From positions 1 to 64,000 of the forward strand of contig CASEVJ010000008.1 in the NCBI GenBank assembly GCA_949291365.1: DNA of 64,000 bases, read 5' to 3'. Positions 16,492 through 24,432 of this stretch are shown one piece after another (position 1 is the first letter of the stretch; every line of letters starts with the position of its first letter). The notes under the pieces were generated by a model. The model did no database searches and was not told where the DNA came from. It saw only the letters and a program-made list of their open reading frames with translations. Position numbers and translations under genes: made by a program. This DNA is from an uncultured bacterium. GTDB lineage: Bacteria; Elusimicrobiota; Elusimicrobia; Elusimicrobiales; Elusimicrobiaceae.

Positions 16492-17887
16492 GTTTTTTTA
16501 TACCTTTTTTTTCCAGAACAACCTGACGCGCGCGCGCAATAGCCAAAGAGCCCTCGGGCACTTCTTTGGTAATGGTGGAGCCCGCGCCGATTTTACTGTA
16601 TGGTTTTATTTCTACAGGTGCTACAAAATTGACATTGGAGCCCACAAAACAATGGTCTCCTATGATCGTGCGGTGTTTCTTTTCTCCGTCATAGTTGCAG
16701 GTAATCGTTCCCGCGCCGATATTCACCCCTTTGCCCATGTCCGTATCGCCGATATAGGTCAGGTGATTGACTTTAGACCCTTCTCCAATGACGGAGTTTT
16801 TAATTTCGCAGAAATTGCCCACTTTGGCCTTGCTTTTCAAGGTGGTATTGGGGCGCAAATGCGCATAGGGGCCCACTTCGCAGTCGCTTTCAATCACGCT
16901 TTTTTCAATATAGGTGCCCAATTTGATAAATACATTGTCGCCCACTACGGAGTCCGTAATAAACACCGTGCCGTCCAAACGGCAGTTTTTGCCAATAACC
17001 GTTTTCCCTTTCAAATAGCAGCCCGGACAAATAATAGTATCGGCCCCCACTTCCACATCTTCATCAATATACACTTCATTGGGGCGCACCAAACGCACGC
17101 CTTTGTCCATCAGTTTTTTGGCAATGCGCGCACGCATTAAATCTTCGGCATGGGCCAAATCGGCCTGGCTGTTTACACCCAGTGCCTGCTCATAATCATC
17201 CGAGTTAAACACCAACACCTGATCCTGGAAATCCCGTATGGCGCTCAAGGCATCGGTTAAATAGTATTCTTTTTTGGGCCCTTGGGGTTTAAGCAAAGCC
17301 AACGCCGAAACCAATGCCTGCGCATTAAATACATACATGCCGCCGTTGACTTCACGGATAGAGGCCGTTTGGCTGTTTGTTTCCGTCTCTTCCACAATGC
17401 GGTCAAAACCGCCGTTTTCCGTGCGTATAATGCGTCCGTATCCTTTGGGATCGGGCACATTTACCCCCAACACCAAGGCACCGGCAGCGCCTGCTTCAAA
17501 AGCGCTATACATTTTTTGCAGTGTTTCGGGGCGGATCATCGGTGCGTCCCCGTTAAGCACCATTACGACCTGAAATTTATCAAAAAGCGGCAGCGCCGCA
17601 CGCACTGCGCCGGCGGAACCGTTTAATTCTTTCTGTTCGGCAAATACAATAGGCGCTGTTACACGCCAAGAGGACAAATTCTGTTTAATTTCTTCCACTA
17701 CGCGGGCCGATTCATGCCCGACTACCACGCAAATAGCACCCGGATTTAAACTTTGGGCGGCGCGCAAGCTGTGCGCAATCATAGGGAGGCCGCACACGCG
17801 GTGCAGCGGTTTGGGAAGGGTGGATTTCATCCGGGTGCCTTTGCCGGCCGCCAGGATGAGCACGCAAAGATTTTTTTGGGCTACCAT
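16484..17887 (-). CDS. glmU: Bifunctional GlcN-1-P acetyltransferase / GlcNAc-1-P uridyltransferase
   Basis: Carries out the last two steps to UDP-GlcNAc, precursor of peptidoglycan and lipid A. 467 aa. The N-terminal uridyltransferase domain begins LILAAGKGTRMKS (residues 9-21) with NGDAPMI metal/nucleotide contacts. The C-terminal left-handed beta helix (about 260-460) has hexapeptide repeats, the catalytic region HLRPNTTLKSKAKVGNFCEIKNS, and NHLTYIGDTDMGKGVNIGAGTITCNYDG. First gene of the operon, with a strong extended -10 about 70 nt upstream. Confidence 0.96.
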   Translation of the reverse strand: MVAQKNLCVLILAAGKGTRMKSTLPKPLHRVCGLPMIAHSLRAAQSLNPGAICVVVGHESARVVEEIKQNLSSWRVTAPIVFAEQKELNGSAGAVRAALPLFDKFQVVMVLNGDAPMIRPETLQKMYSAFEAGAAGALVLGVNVPDPKGYGRIIRTENGGFDRIVEETETNSQTASIREVNGGMYVFNAQALVSALALLKPQGPKKEYYLTDALSAIRDFQDQVLVFNSDDYEQALGVNSQADLAHAEDLMRARIAKKLMDKGVRLVRPNEVYIDEDVEVGADTIICPGCYLKGKTVIGKNCRLDGTVFITDSVVGDNVFIKLGTYIEKSVIESDCEVGPYAHLRPNTTLKSKAKVGNFCEIKNSVIGEGSKVNHLTYIGDTDMGKGVNIGAGTITCNYDGEKKHRTIIGDHCFVGSNVNFVAPVEIKPYSKIGAGSTITKEVPEGSLAIARARQVVLEKKGIKKHD

Positions 17888-17958
17888 TTTGTTTAACTCT
17901 TGCCTAAAAGAATCTAACTTGTTAGTGCATACATCACAAGAACAAATTAAGTATCTAT

Positions 17959-17967
17959 ATTATACCA
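17959..17967 (-). promoter_or_regulatory. glmU operon promoter
   Basis: Extended -10 TGG-TATAAT on the minus strand, about 70 nt before the glmU ATG. No clear -35. Confidence 0.55.
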
Positions 17968-18435
17968 AAATAAGGACGCGCTGGCGACCCCGAGGCATAA
18001 TACACCTGCTCTAGGCCCAAGCATTAATTATATAGTAGCAATTTTTACCGGCTATTTGCCCGGCAAATTAAGCGGAAAAACAGGGGGAAACAGGCCCGCG
18101 CGCCATACCAGGGCTGGAAGCCCTTTCTGCGGGACCGCATGGGGGAATGGTGCTTGGAAGGGCTTCCCCAGAGGAGGCCAGAGCCCGCCGGCCCTTTTAC
18201 CCCAATTAACCGGCCGCAGGTAAAGCGGGATTGGCTGCAGTGGGCCCGCGGCGCGGGCCTATTGGACGACTTTTATAGAATATCCAGCACGGCCCATACC
18301 CGTCCGTTTAGCCCCACGGGGGGTTTATTGGGCTGCTGTTACAGAGGGCTTTGCGTTAGAGAGAGGAGAAAGCAGCCCAGCCGGCCTGCCTGGTACACAG
18401 CCCGGGCTGTCTCTGGCAGGGCCGGCGCCCCAAGA
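17968..18435. other. Non-coding region dense in GC-rich inverted repeats
   Basis: Four stem candidates occur in about 320 bp: GGAAGCCCTT/AAGGGCTTCC (18117-18126 with 18158-18167), GGCCCGC/GCGGGCC (18243-18259, 3-nt loop), GGGCTGCT/AGCAGCCC (18330-18337 with 18371-18378), and a long GCCGGCCTGCC/GGCAGGGCCGGC stem enclosing the 14-bp palindrome ACAGCCCGGGCTGT (18397-18410). The last may terminate the gene ending at 18436, although its T-run is weak. No convincing ORF. Confidence 0.5.
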
Positions 18436-18837
18436 CTATTTTTTATGTATATGAATAGGGAAAAATTCCAGAAAAATAAGCAGAAAAAACAAAATCCACC
18501 ACAAGAGCAAAAAGGGCCCTTCTGCCGCTGTCTGCCCCCGTTTAAGAAGCACAAAAATCACAACCGCATAGCCAAAAAGGCGCACCACCCAGATTGCGCG
18601 CCACCCTGTCAGGTATAACAGACATGCACTAAAATGAACAGCAAAGTATACCGCCACCGCCCCCAGTAACAATGCGGCAACGGAAACAAAATTCCATTTC
18701 CCCGGGAAGAAAAACAGCCCCAACCATACGGAAATTCCACAAATAAGCAATAAAAGCCCTAAAAGCGAGGCCGTCAGCAGGGAAATGCGTTTCTTCTTGC
18801 AGCCGGAAGTTTTAGAGGAAGACAAAGGATTTTTCAT
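18436..18837 (-). CDS. Small polytopic membrane protein, unknown
   Basis: 133 aa with about four hydrophobic segments (near 19-41, 48-75, 81-97 and 106-125), a basic N-terminus (KKKR) and a basic C-terminus. No family recognised. The ATG lies 2 nt after the mtaB stop, so it is probably translated from the rsmE-mtaB message. The opposite-strand open frame over the same region is rejected because this one has coherent membrane-protein composition. Confidence 0.6.
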   Translation of the reverse strand: MKNPLSSSKTSGCKKKRISLLTASLLGLLLLICGISVWLGLFFFPGKWNFVSVAALLLGAVAVYFAVHFSACLLYLTGWRAIWVVRLFGYAVVIFVLLKRGQTAAEGPFLLLWWILFFLLIFLEFFPIHIHKK

Positions 18838-18839
18838 AG

Positions 18840-20084
18840 TTATTTTTTCGGGCTATCCAAGAGGGCCGCATAGCACAAAGCCCCTTCCGCGCGCACAATA
18901 CGCACACGCAGCAGACCCTGCAGCCCCTGGGGGGCGTTTTGCAGCATGACCTGCTGGAAATTAGACGTTACCGCACGCAGACCCTGCGGGCTGTGCTCTT
19001 CTACAAATACTTCCTGCTCCGTGCCCACTAAAGAAGCAGCAAAACTAGCACGCAAGACACTGTCTAAAGCACGCAGACGCTCGGCCCGGGCCTTGATAAC
19101 AGCCGCGTCCAGCTGCGGCCAAGCGGCGGCTTTGGTCAGCGGACGGGGCGAATAGCTAAACACATGCAACCCGCATAGCTTCTGCTGTTCTATAAACTGA
19201 TAGGTAGTTTCAAAATCAGCGTCCGTTTCGGTAGGGAAACCGGCTATCACGTCTGCAAAAATAGATATCCCCGGCACCCGTGCGCGCAGCTGGGCCACTT
19301 TTTGGGCATATTGGGCAGTATCATAATGGCGGTTCATGGCTTTAAGCACGCTGTCACAGCCGCTTTGCAGCGGCAGATGCAGGTAGTTGCAAAACCGGTC
19401 TGGCCGGGCGGACATGGCCTCTACAATCCCCTCCGAAACCGTTTGCAATTCTATAGAGGAGAAACGAATGCGAAAACGCCCCGGCAGCTTTTCCAGCTCC
19501 CGGCACAAGCCAGCTAAATCTTGACCGCTTTGGGGACAGCGGTAATTGCCAATATTAATGCCGGTCAGCACAATCTCCCCAAACCCTTTCTGCACCAGGG
19601 CCGCCACTTCTGCCACCACGTCCAGCACGGGTTTGGAGCGTTTGACATTGCGGGCAAAGGGCACTATGCAATAGGAGCAAAAACAATCGCACCCGTCCTG
19701 TATTTTGACAAAAGCGCGGCTGTGTCCCTCATGACCCGACACCGTCCAACACACATCTTCTTTTTGAAAAAGCGTTTTACCCAGCTCATACTTGCCCACT
19801 ATTTGCGACTGCGGAAAAGTTTGGCGAATATGGTCTTGGTGGGCAGCGGCGTAACAGCCGGTCAGCACCAAGCGGGCCGATGGGTTGCGGCGCAGGATTT
19901 GGCGGATTAATTTTTCCACATCTTTATCGGCCTGGTGGGTGACGGTGCAAGTATTAAGCAGGCACAAATCGGCTTCTTCCAAATGAAACGTCTGCGTCCA
20001 GCCGGCCCGCAGAAATTCTTCAAACAGGGCTTGGCTTTCCACTTGGTTTACGCGGCAGCCGAACGTTTTTAAGAAAAATTTCAT
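18840..20084 (-). CDS. mtaB: tRNA threonylcarbamoyladenosine methylthiotransferase MtaB
   Basis: A radical-SAM enzyme that converts t6A37 to ms2t6A37 in tRNAs reading ANN codons. 414 aa. The N-terminal MTTase domain has three cluster cysteines (FGCRVNQVES, LLNTCTVTHQAD, LTGCYAA). The radical-SAM core has C-x3-C-x2-C in CDCFCSYCIVPFAR near residue 126, followed by GEIVLTGINIGNY. A C-terminal TRAM domain closes it. ATG 20084 overlaps the rsmE stop (ATGA); an upstream in-frame extension into rsmE is rejected. MtaB is preferred over MiaB because of the N-terminal KTFGCRVNQ(V/A)ES form. Confidence 0.92.
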   Translation of the reverse strand: MKFFLKTFGCRVNQVESQALFEEFLRAGWTQTFHLEEADLCLLNTCTVTHQADKDVEKLIRQILRRNPSARLVLTGCYAAAHQDHIRQTFPQSQIVGKYELGKTLFQKEDVCWTVSGHEGHSRAFVKIQDGCDCFCSYCIVPFARNVKRSKPVLDVVAEVAALVQKGFGEIVLTGINIGNYRCPQSGQDLAGLCRELEKLPGRFRIRFSSIELQTVSEGIVEAMSARPDRFCNYLHLPLQSGCDSVLKAMNRHYDTAQYAQKVAQLRARVPGISIFADVIAGFPTETDADFETTYQFIEQQKLCGLHVFSYSPRPLTKAAAWPQLDAAVIKARAERLRALDSVLRASFAASLVGTEQEVFVEEHSPQGLRAVTSNFQQVMLQNAPQGLQGLLRVRIVRAEGALCYAALLDSPKK

Positions 20085-20779
20085 AACAGTTTGGCGCAGG
20101 CGGCTATACAGGCCGTTTCTGCCCGCAAAATATGCGGCCCTAATGTAACCGGCAAAATGCCGCATTCGGCGGCGATGACCACTTCTTCATCGGCCCAGCC
20201 GCCGGCCGGCCCAATATAAATACGCAACGAAGCGGGGTGCCCCAGTTTTTCCATTCCCCAAGAGAGGGTGCGGGTGTCTTCAGCTTCATAGGCCAACAGA
20301 GACGGCTGCTCTTTGTGGGCCGCGCAAACTGGAAAAGGCAGCGGCTCTTTTAACACAGGCACGTCCCCGCGGTCGCACTGTTTGCAGGCGGAAAGAATAA
20401 TCTGCCGCCAACGCGCTGCTTTTGTTTCCCATTTTTTGAGTAAATCATATTCACTGCGCTGGGTGGAAAGGGGCTGAAAGGACACCACCCCCAGCTGGGT
20501 ACATTTGTCCAGCACATCCTCAAAGGTCTGGCGGGAGGTAGGGGCAAAGCACAGCTCCAGCTCCAGGGCCGATTTGCGCACTTCCACGGCAGAGAGCAGC
20601 GTGCCGCGCACAAAATTTTTCTGCACCCGTTCTATACGGCCCTTGTATTGCTTACCTTTGCCGTCAAAAACGGTAATTTGTTCACCCTCGGCGTGGCGTA
20701 CCACTACGGTAAGGTGGCGGGCTTCTTCGCCTTCAATAAAAAATTCTTTTTCTTTAATATCGGCCAAATACTGGGGCAT
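20081..20779 (-). CDS. rsmE: 16S rRNA m3U1498 methyltransferase
   Basis: A SPOUT-class enzyme methylating U1498 of 16S rRNA. 232 aa: N-terminal PUA-like domain (about 1-70, EEARHLTVVVRHAEGEQITVFDG) and C-terminal trefoil-knot domain with the SAM site IYIGPAGGWADEEV and LGPHILRAETA, both diagnostic. AAGGAG lies 9 nt before the ATG. It overlaps mtaB, so two translation-fidelity modification enzymes are coupled. Confidence 0.95.
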   Translation of the reverse strand: MPQYLADIKEKEFFIEGEEARHLTVVVRHAEGEQITVFDGKGKQYKGRIERVQKNFVRGTLLSAVEVRKSALELELCFAPTSRQTFEDVLDKCTQLGVVSFQPLSTQRSEYDLLKKWETKAARWRQIILSACKQCDRGDVPVLKEPLPFPVCAAHKEQPSLLAYEAEDTRTLSWGMEKLGHPASLRIYIGPAGGWADEEVVIAAECGILPVTLGPHILRAETACIAACAKLL

Positions 20780-20836
20780 AGTGTGTTGCTCCTTATTCTA
20801 ACAATACCATATTGTAATAAATTTCCAGCCCCCAAC

Positions 20837-20868
20837 AAAAAAGCCGCCCCAAAGGGCGGCTTTTTAAA
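20837..20868. terminator. rplT terminator (bidirectional shape)
   Basis: AAGCCGCCC/GGGCGGCTT stem flanked by A-run and T-run. It follows rplT on the minus strand. Confidence 0.85.
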
Positions 20869-20879
20869 ACAGCGCGCAA

Positions 20880-21233
20880 TTAGGCCTGCGCTTGCTTGGC
20901 TACGTCTACCAACTGTTTGAAAGACACGGGGTCTTTAATCGCCATTTCAGAGAGCATCTTGCGGTTAAGCGTGATGCCGGCTTTGGTCAAACCGTTGATG
21001 AATTTGGAGTAGCTGATACCGTCTTCACGCACGGCGGCGTTGATACGGGTAATCCACAGCTGGCGGTAGGTGTGTTTTTTATCGCGGCGGTCTACATAAG
21101 AATGCACCCACGATTTGCCCAGCTGCTGGGTAGCCATGCGCAAACGGCGGGATTTATCACCGTAATAGCCGCTGGCGGCTTTCAAAAGTTTTTTCTTTCT
21201 GGCGTGTCTGGGAACGCTAAATTTAATTCTCAT
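20880..21233 (-). CDS. rplT: Ribosomal protein bL20
   Basis: 117 aa, full length. The N-terminal basic extension [21 protein letters not shown] and [23 protein letters not shown] are family signatures. Binds 23S rRNA early in 50S assembly and, in characterised bacteria, represses its own operon. Third gene of infC-rpmI-rplT. Confidence 0.98.
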   Translation of the reverse strand: MRIKFSVPRHARKKKLLKAASGYYGDKSRRLRMATQQLGKSWVHSYVDRRDKKHTYRQLWITRINAAVREDGISYSKFINGLTKAGITLNRKMLSEMAIKDPVSFKQLVDVAKQAQA

Positions 21234-21246
21234 TTTGCTTCACCTC

Positions 21247-21453
21247 TTATTTCGCTACGGGCAGTTGTTTCTGTAAAATGCGTCCGTTAAGGGAGTTCTT
21301 TTCAATCACTCCGGTAGCGCGCATGTCGTGTTTGCGGGAAGCAGAAACAGGTGTAAGCAAATGTTTTCTGCCGGCTTTGCGGTGGGTATATTTACCCTTG
21401 GCGGTAACGCGGAAGCGTTTTTTGGCACCGCTATGGTTTTTCATTTTAGGCAT
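21247..21453 (-). CDS. rpmI: Ribosomal protein bL35
   Basis: 68 aa. [21 protein letters not shown] and the [21 protein letters not shown] region match bL35. It has AAGAGG before the ATG. The 90-nt gap to infC holds a CGCGCC/GGCGCG hairpin near 21483-21498, a possible L20-responsive element by analogy with other phyla (inference). Confidence 0.96.
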   Translation of the reverse strand: MPKMKNHSGAKKRFRVTAKGKYTHRKAGRKHLLTPVSASRKHDMRATGVIEKNSLNGRILQKQLPVAK

Positions 21454-21543
21454 TTGTTTTCCTCTTATATAATTTCGCGCCGTCAGGCGCGCCCTCCCCT
21501 ACGCAAACCGTGCGCGGGCAGGCGTTTTAGTTAAAAAGAAAGG

Positions 21544-22083
21544 TTACGCTTTGGGCACAAACATCATGGACATACGGTTACCCTGCTGCTGCAGGCCGCC
21601 GTCCACATTGGCCAAGGGCTCCAGCCGTTTGGCGGCGTCTTGGAGCATCTGGATACCAATATCCTTGTGCTGGTTTTCGCGCCCGTGAAATACGACCACG
21701 AGCCGCACCATATCTTTCTTTTTAAGAAATCCTTCTATTTGTCTGAGTTTGACGTCCAAGTCGTGCGGAGCAATGCGCGATTTAATGCGCAGCTCTTTGA
21801 GCGTTACTTTGCTCTGTTTTTTCTTGGCGTCTTTGCTCTTTTTGCTCTGTTCGAAAACATACTTGTTGTAATCGAGTATCTTGCAAACAGGCGGCTGGGC
21901 GTTGGGTGAAATTTCCACCAGGTCCAGCTCTTGTTCTTTGGCCATCGCCACGGCTTGTGCGGTGGGCAGGACGCCTACCATAGTGCCGTCGGAATTAATC
22001 ACTCTTACTTCCGAAGCGCGTATATTGCCGTTGCGGTTGTACAAATCTTTTTTAAAGGTTCTTCTGTTATCAAATCGGGCCAT
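21544..22083 (-). CDS. infC: Translation initiation factor IF-3
   Basis: Prevents 50S joining and proofreads the start codon on the 30S subunit. 179 aa: N-terminal domain (IRASEVRVINSDGTMVGVLPTAQAVAMA), Lys-rich linker near 80-95, and C-terminal domain (VTLKELRIKSRIAPHDLDVKLRQIEGFLKKKDMVRLVVVFHGREN). The start is ATG rather than the rare AUU used for autocontrol in enterobacteria. Only a weak ribosome site is present. The leader contains a small attenuator-like hairpin. Confidence 0.97.
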   Translation of the reverse strand: MARFDNRRTFKKDLYNRNGNIRASEVRVINSDGTMVGVLPTAQAVAMAKEQELDLVEISPNAQPPVCKILDYNKYVFEQSKKSKDAKKKQSKVTLKELRIKSRIAPHDLDVKLRQIEGFLKKKDMVRLVVVFHGRENQHKDIGIQMLQDAAKRLEPLANVDGGLQQQGNRMSMMFVPKA

Positions 22084-22097
22084 TCTATTTTCTTTGC

Positions 22098-22121
22098 AAA
22101 AAAAATCGTCCTTTTTAGGAC
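22098..22121 (-). promoter_or_regulatory. Attenuator-like hairpin in the infC leader
   Basis: Stem GTCCT/AGGAC with an AAAA loop (22108-22121), then GA and eight T (22098-22105), 15 nt before the infC ATG and starting at about +1 of the predicted transcript. Confidence 0.45.
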
Positions 22122-22127
22122 ACTTTT

Positions 22128-22157
22128 ATTATACCAAGTTGCGCTAAAAGGTGTCAA
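22128..22157 (-). promoter_or_regulatory. infC-rpmI-rplT promoter
   Basis: Consensus TTGACA (22152-22157), 18-nt spacer and extended TGG-TATAAT (22128-22133) on the minus strand. The -35 overlaps the stop codon of the upstream lipoprotein gene. Confidence 0.85.
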
Positions 22158-22585
22158 TTTACCTCTGCAGGCGGGTTATCGGCTTGGAAAAGCAACCGCT
22201 CCTTTTTATATAACCGCCAGCCCTGCGGCAGGCGCTCCAAACGCACGCCGTCCTTTTGCCAATATGGCCCCTGCGGGGTAAACGCCCGCTCCAGCATCAT
22301 AGCCGGCCCCAGCGCCCAAAACAGTTCCGCCTGGGTGCCGTCATCAGACAAAAGCACATAGGCCCCAGACGCCAGCGGCACGCCTTCTGCTCCCGTCGCA
22401 GCGAGGCGAATGCCGCCTTCCCACGGGCGCAGACATTGCCGGCGCAGCTGGCTGTAGGTATATCCGGCAGAGGTAATGCAGCCATGCTCATCGGCTGTTC
22501 CGCCGACCAGCGGGGAATCCAGCTGTTTTACCCCGCCGCAGCCGCTTACAAACAGTGCCGCCAATAAAATATAAAACGGTTTCAT
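22154..22585 (-). CDS. Small lipoprotein of unknown function
   Basis: 143 aa. The signal peptide MKPFYILLAALFVSGC ends in a lipobox (VSGC, lipidated Cys at 16), so it is membrane-anchored on the outer face of the inner membrane or in the outer membrane. The mature part is short and mostly beta with several Trp/Arg/Leu residues. No family recognised. A longer in-frame start is rejected because the TGT-TACAAT promoter ends 6 nt before ATG 22585. It is monocistronic. Confidence 0.75.
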   Translation of the reverse strand: MKPFYILLAALFVSGCGGVKQLDSPLVGGTADEHGCITSAGYTYSQLRRQCLRPWEGGIRLAATGAEGVPLASGAYVLLSDDGTQAELFWALGPAMMLERAFTPQGPYWQKDGVRLERLPQGWRLYKKERLLFQADNPPAEVN

Positions 22586-22591
22586 ATTTGT

Positions 22592-22600
22592 ATTGTAACA
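22592..22600 (-). promoter_or_regulatory. Leaderless promoter of the lipoprotein gene
   Basis: TGT-TACAAT, then acaaat, then ATG 22585. No ribosome site. Confidence 0.55.
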
Positions 22601-22711
22601 AAATAATCCTTCTTTTTTTGCAGAAACACCGGCCCATATCCGCTTTGCCGGCATTTCTTGCCCGCACGCAAAAGCCCGGGGCTTCTGCCGGAGCGGTTCC
22701 TTGTAAGAAAA

Positions 22712-22741
22712 TAAAAAGCCCCGCCTTTGAGGCGGGGCTTG
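22712..22741 (-). terminator. Terminator of the DUF2807 gene
   Basis: AAGCCCCGCC/GGCGGGGCTT stem with T-run on the minus strand. Confidence 0.85.
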
Positions 22742-22755
22742 TGGACGCAAGCAAA

Positions 22756-23673
22756 TTAGCGGCTTAAATGAGGCCGGATATTGGACTCTTTGCCGTGGCG
22801 GACGATTTGCTGGGGGTACCCTTTGTAAATCACCTGCCCGCGTTTAGAGGCATCTGCCGTCAGCGCAGAAGAAGCATACACTTTAATGCGCGCCGAATCA
22901 GAGGCCGTTGCATTGACTGTTTGGGCCAGGGCGTCATCGGCATCTATTTCTGCAGCATCTGCCGCCTTCAAATCCGCCGTCAGCACAGAACCTTTCAGCT
23001 CCACTTCGGCATAATTGCGCGCTGTTGCGTTAACACTGCGTCCCGAAAGACCTTCTGCAGACGCTTCCGCCCGGTCAGAGGCATACAGGGTCACGCTGTC
23101 GCAAGCTGTGCGGTCAGACTCAAAGGAAGCGGTATCGCGCGCATCGGCCTGTAAGCTTTGGCAGGACAAGCTGTCAAAATCCACACTGGAATCTCCGGAT
23201 AAAGTAGCGGTTACTTTGGCGGCATTGACCGATTGAAAAGAAACCTCTCCTTCTTCGGAAGCCGTTACCGTTAAGTCTGTGGTGCTCAACAGCCCTTTCA
23301 CGTCCACCTCCCCGCTCTGGCGCACATCTACGCGCTCCAAGGCAGGCGCCACTACCGTCACTTTGAGACGGCCCTCTCCCGTAATCAGCAGCGGTTCTTT
23401 ATAGCTTACCGTCAAGGTTTTGCCGTCACTGGCAACATTCACCAAGCTGACCAAATTGTCGGAACCGTAAATAACCACAAAAGGTTCTGCTTCCGTCCCC
23501 TGGCGGAAGTCCACTTCCGCTTGTCCGTCCACAGACAAAGCGGTAAACGGCGCCAATCCGGGAACTTCCTGGGTGATGTAGTTCTGGCTGGCGTTCACAT
23601 ACACGGGTTTGGCTTGGACGGGCCAAGCAGAAACCAGCGTCAGCGCGCAAAGCGCAAGTATCATTTTTTTCAT
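22756..23673 (-). CDS. Exported DUF2807 (GIN domain) protein
   Basis: 305 aa. Signal peptide MKKMILALCALTLVSAWPVQA (cleavage near 21). The mature part begins PGLAPFTALSVDGQAEVDFRQG and has the head GIN/DUF2807 pattern. A repetitive parallel beta-helix-like stretch (about 120-285) follows, with repeating units of the S/A-V-x-A-T/S-A-x-D-x-A kind. Family members are predicted secreted or surface proteins of unknown role. It has an AAGGAG site 8 nt before the ATG and is monocistronic with its own terminator. Confidence 0.8.
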   Translation of the reverse strand: MKKMILALCALTLVSAWPVQAKPVYVNASQNYITQEVPGLAPFTALSVDGQAEVDFRQGTEAEPFVVIYGSDNLVSLVNVASDGKTLTVSYKEPLLITGEGRLKVTVVAPALERVDVRQSGEVDVKGLLSTTDLTVTASEEGEVSFQSVNAAKVTATLSGDSSVDFDSLSCQSLQADARDTASFESDRTACDSVTLYASDRAEASAEGLSGRSVNATARNYAEVELKGSVLTADLKAADAAEIDADDALAQTVNATASDSARIKVYASSALTADASKRGQVIYKGYPQQIVRHGKESNIRPHLSR

Positions 23674-23965
23674 GTTTTATCTCCTTGGGGTCTTTTACAA
23701 GACCGTTGTTTTCTTCCGGTGCCGTATCAGAGAGGCAGTGGCGATGCTCTGAGCCCTTCCGCCGCCAGGCCTGCCCGCGCGGGCCGAAAGTAATTTATTG
23801 TAACAAAAAAGTACTGAAAAACAACAGGAATTTTTCTTATTAAATTTTTCTTACAGATGCTCCGTCTGGAAAGGGACTTCTTTTCCCCCGGCGGCACAAA
23901 GCAGGCGTCCGGGCAGAAAAAGCCGCCAAACTCCTTTTATCTGTTTTCGCCGGTGCGCGTGCGGC
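23674..23965. other. Non-coding spacer between divergent genes
   Basis: About 290 bp between the DUF2807 gene and the nusB promoter region. It is AT-rich in the middle and GC-rich near 23880-23960. No supported gene or RNA seen. Confidence 0.45.
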
Positions 23966-23982
23966 TATAAATATAGTAAAAT
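23966..23982 (+). promoter_or_regulatory. nusB promoter region
   Basis: Overlapping -10 candidates TATAAA (23966-23971) and TAAAAT (23977-23982) precede a short leader with GAGGT before the ATG. The exact -10 is undecided. Confidence 0.35.
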
Positions 23983-24009
23983 AAAATAACTTCACACGAG
24001 GTAAAACCT

Positions 24010-24420
24010 ATGAGCAACCGCAGAATGGCCAGAGAATGTGCTTTGCAGTGTTTATATTATGCAGACAGCGCTAAAATGTTAGACGGCGCCAAAGTGGCTC
24101 CGTACGCCGCTGATTTCCAGCGGGAACTGGGGGAAAATTTCCCTTTCTGCCAAGACCTCGTAACCGGCACCACAGACCACCTGCCCGAAATAGACAAGCT
24201 GGTCTCCAAATATGCCAAAAATTGGACAATAGGCCGTATGTCGGTGGTAGACCGCTCTATTCTGCGCATGGCGGCCTATGAACTGGTGTTCAGCCCGGAA
24301 AAAACGCCGGTGCCCGCCGTCATAGATGAAGCCATTGAACTGGCCAAAAAATATTCTACCGACAATTCCGGCAAATTTATCAACGGGCTGTTAGACCAGC
24401 TGAAAAAAGAACGCAAATAA
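24010..24420 (+). CDS. nusB: Transcription antitermination factor NusB
   Basis: 136 aa, all-helical. It binds boxA RNA with NusE/S10 in rRNA antitermination. N-terminal RRMARECALQCLYYAD is the Arg-rich boxA-binding helix. RMSVVDRSILRMAAYEL and VPAVIDEAIELAKKYSTDNSGKFINGLLDQL are the family signatures. Followed 12 nt later by ligA. Confidence 0.96.
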   Translation: MSNRRMARECALQCLYYADSAKMLDGAKVAPYAADFQRELGENFPFCQDLVTGTTDHLPEIDKLVSKYAKNWTIGRMSVVDRSILRMAAYELVFSPEKTPVPAVIDEAIELAKKYSTDNSGKFINGLLDQLKKERK

Positions 24421-24432
24421 GCGGAGGACGCC

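Noticed and set aside
18139-18618. 159-aa plus-strand open frame
   Set aside because: It runs through the inverted-repeat cluster and antisense to a coherent membrane protein. Its composition (Pro/Arg/Gly) is not protein-like.
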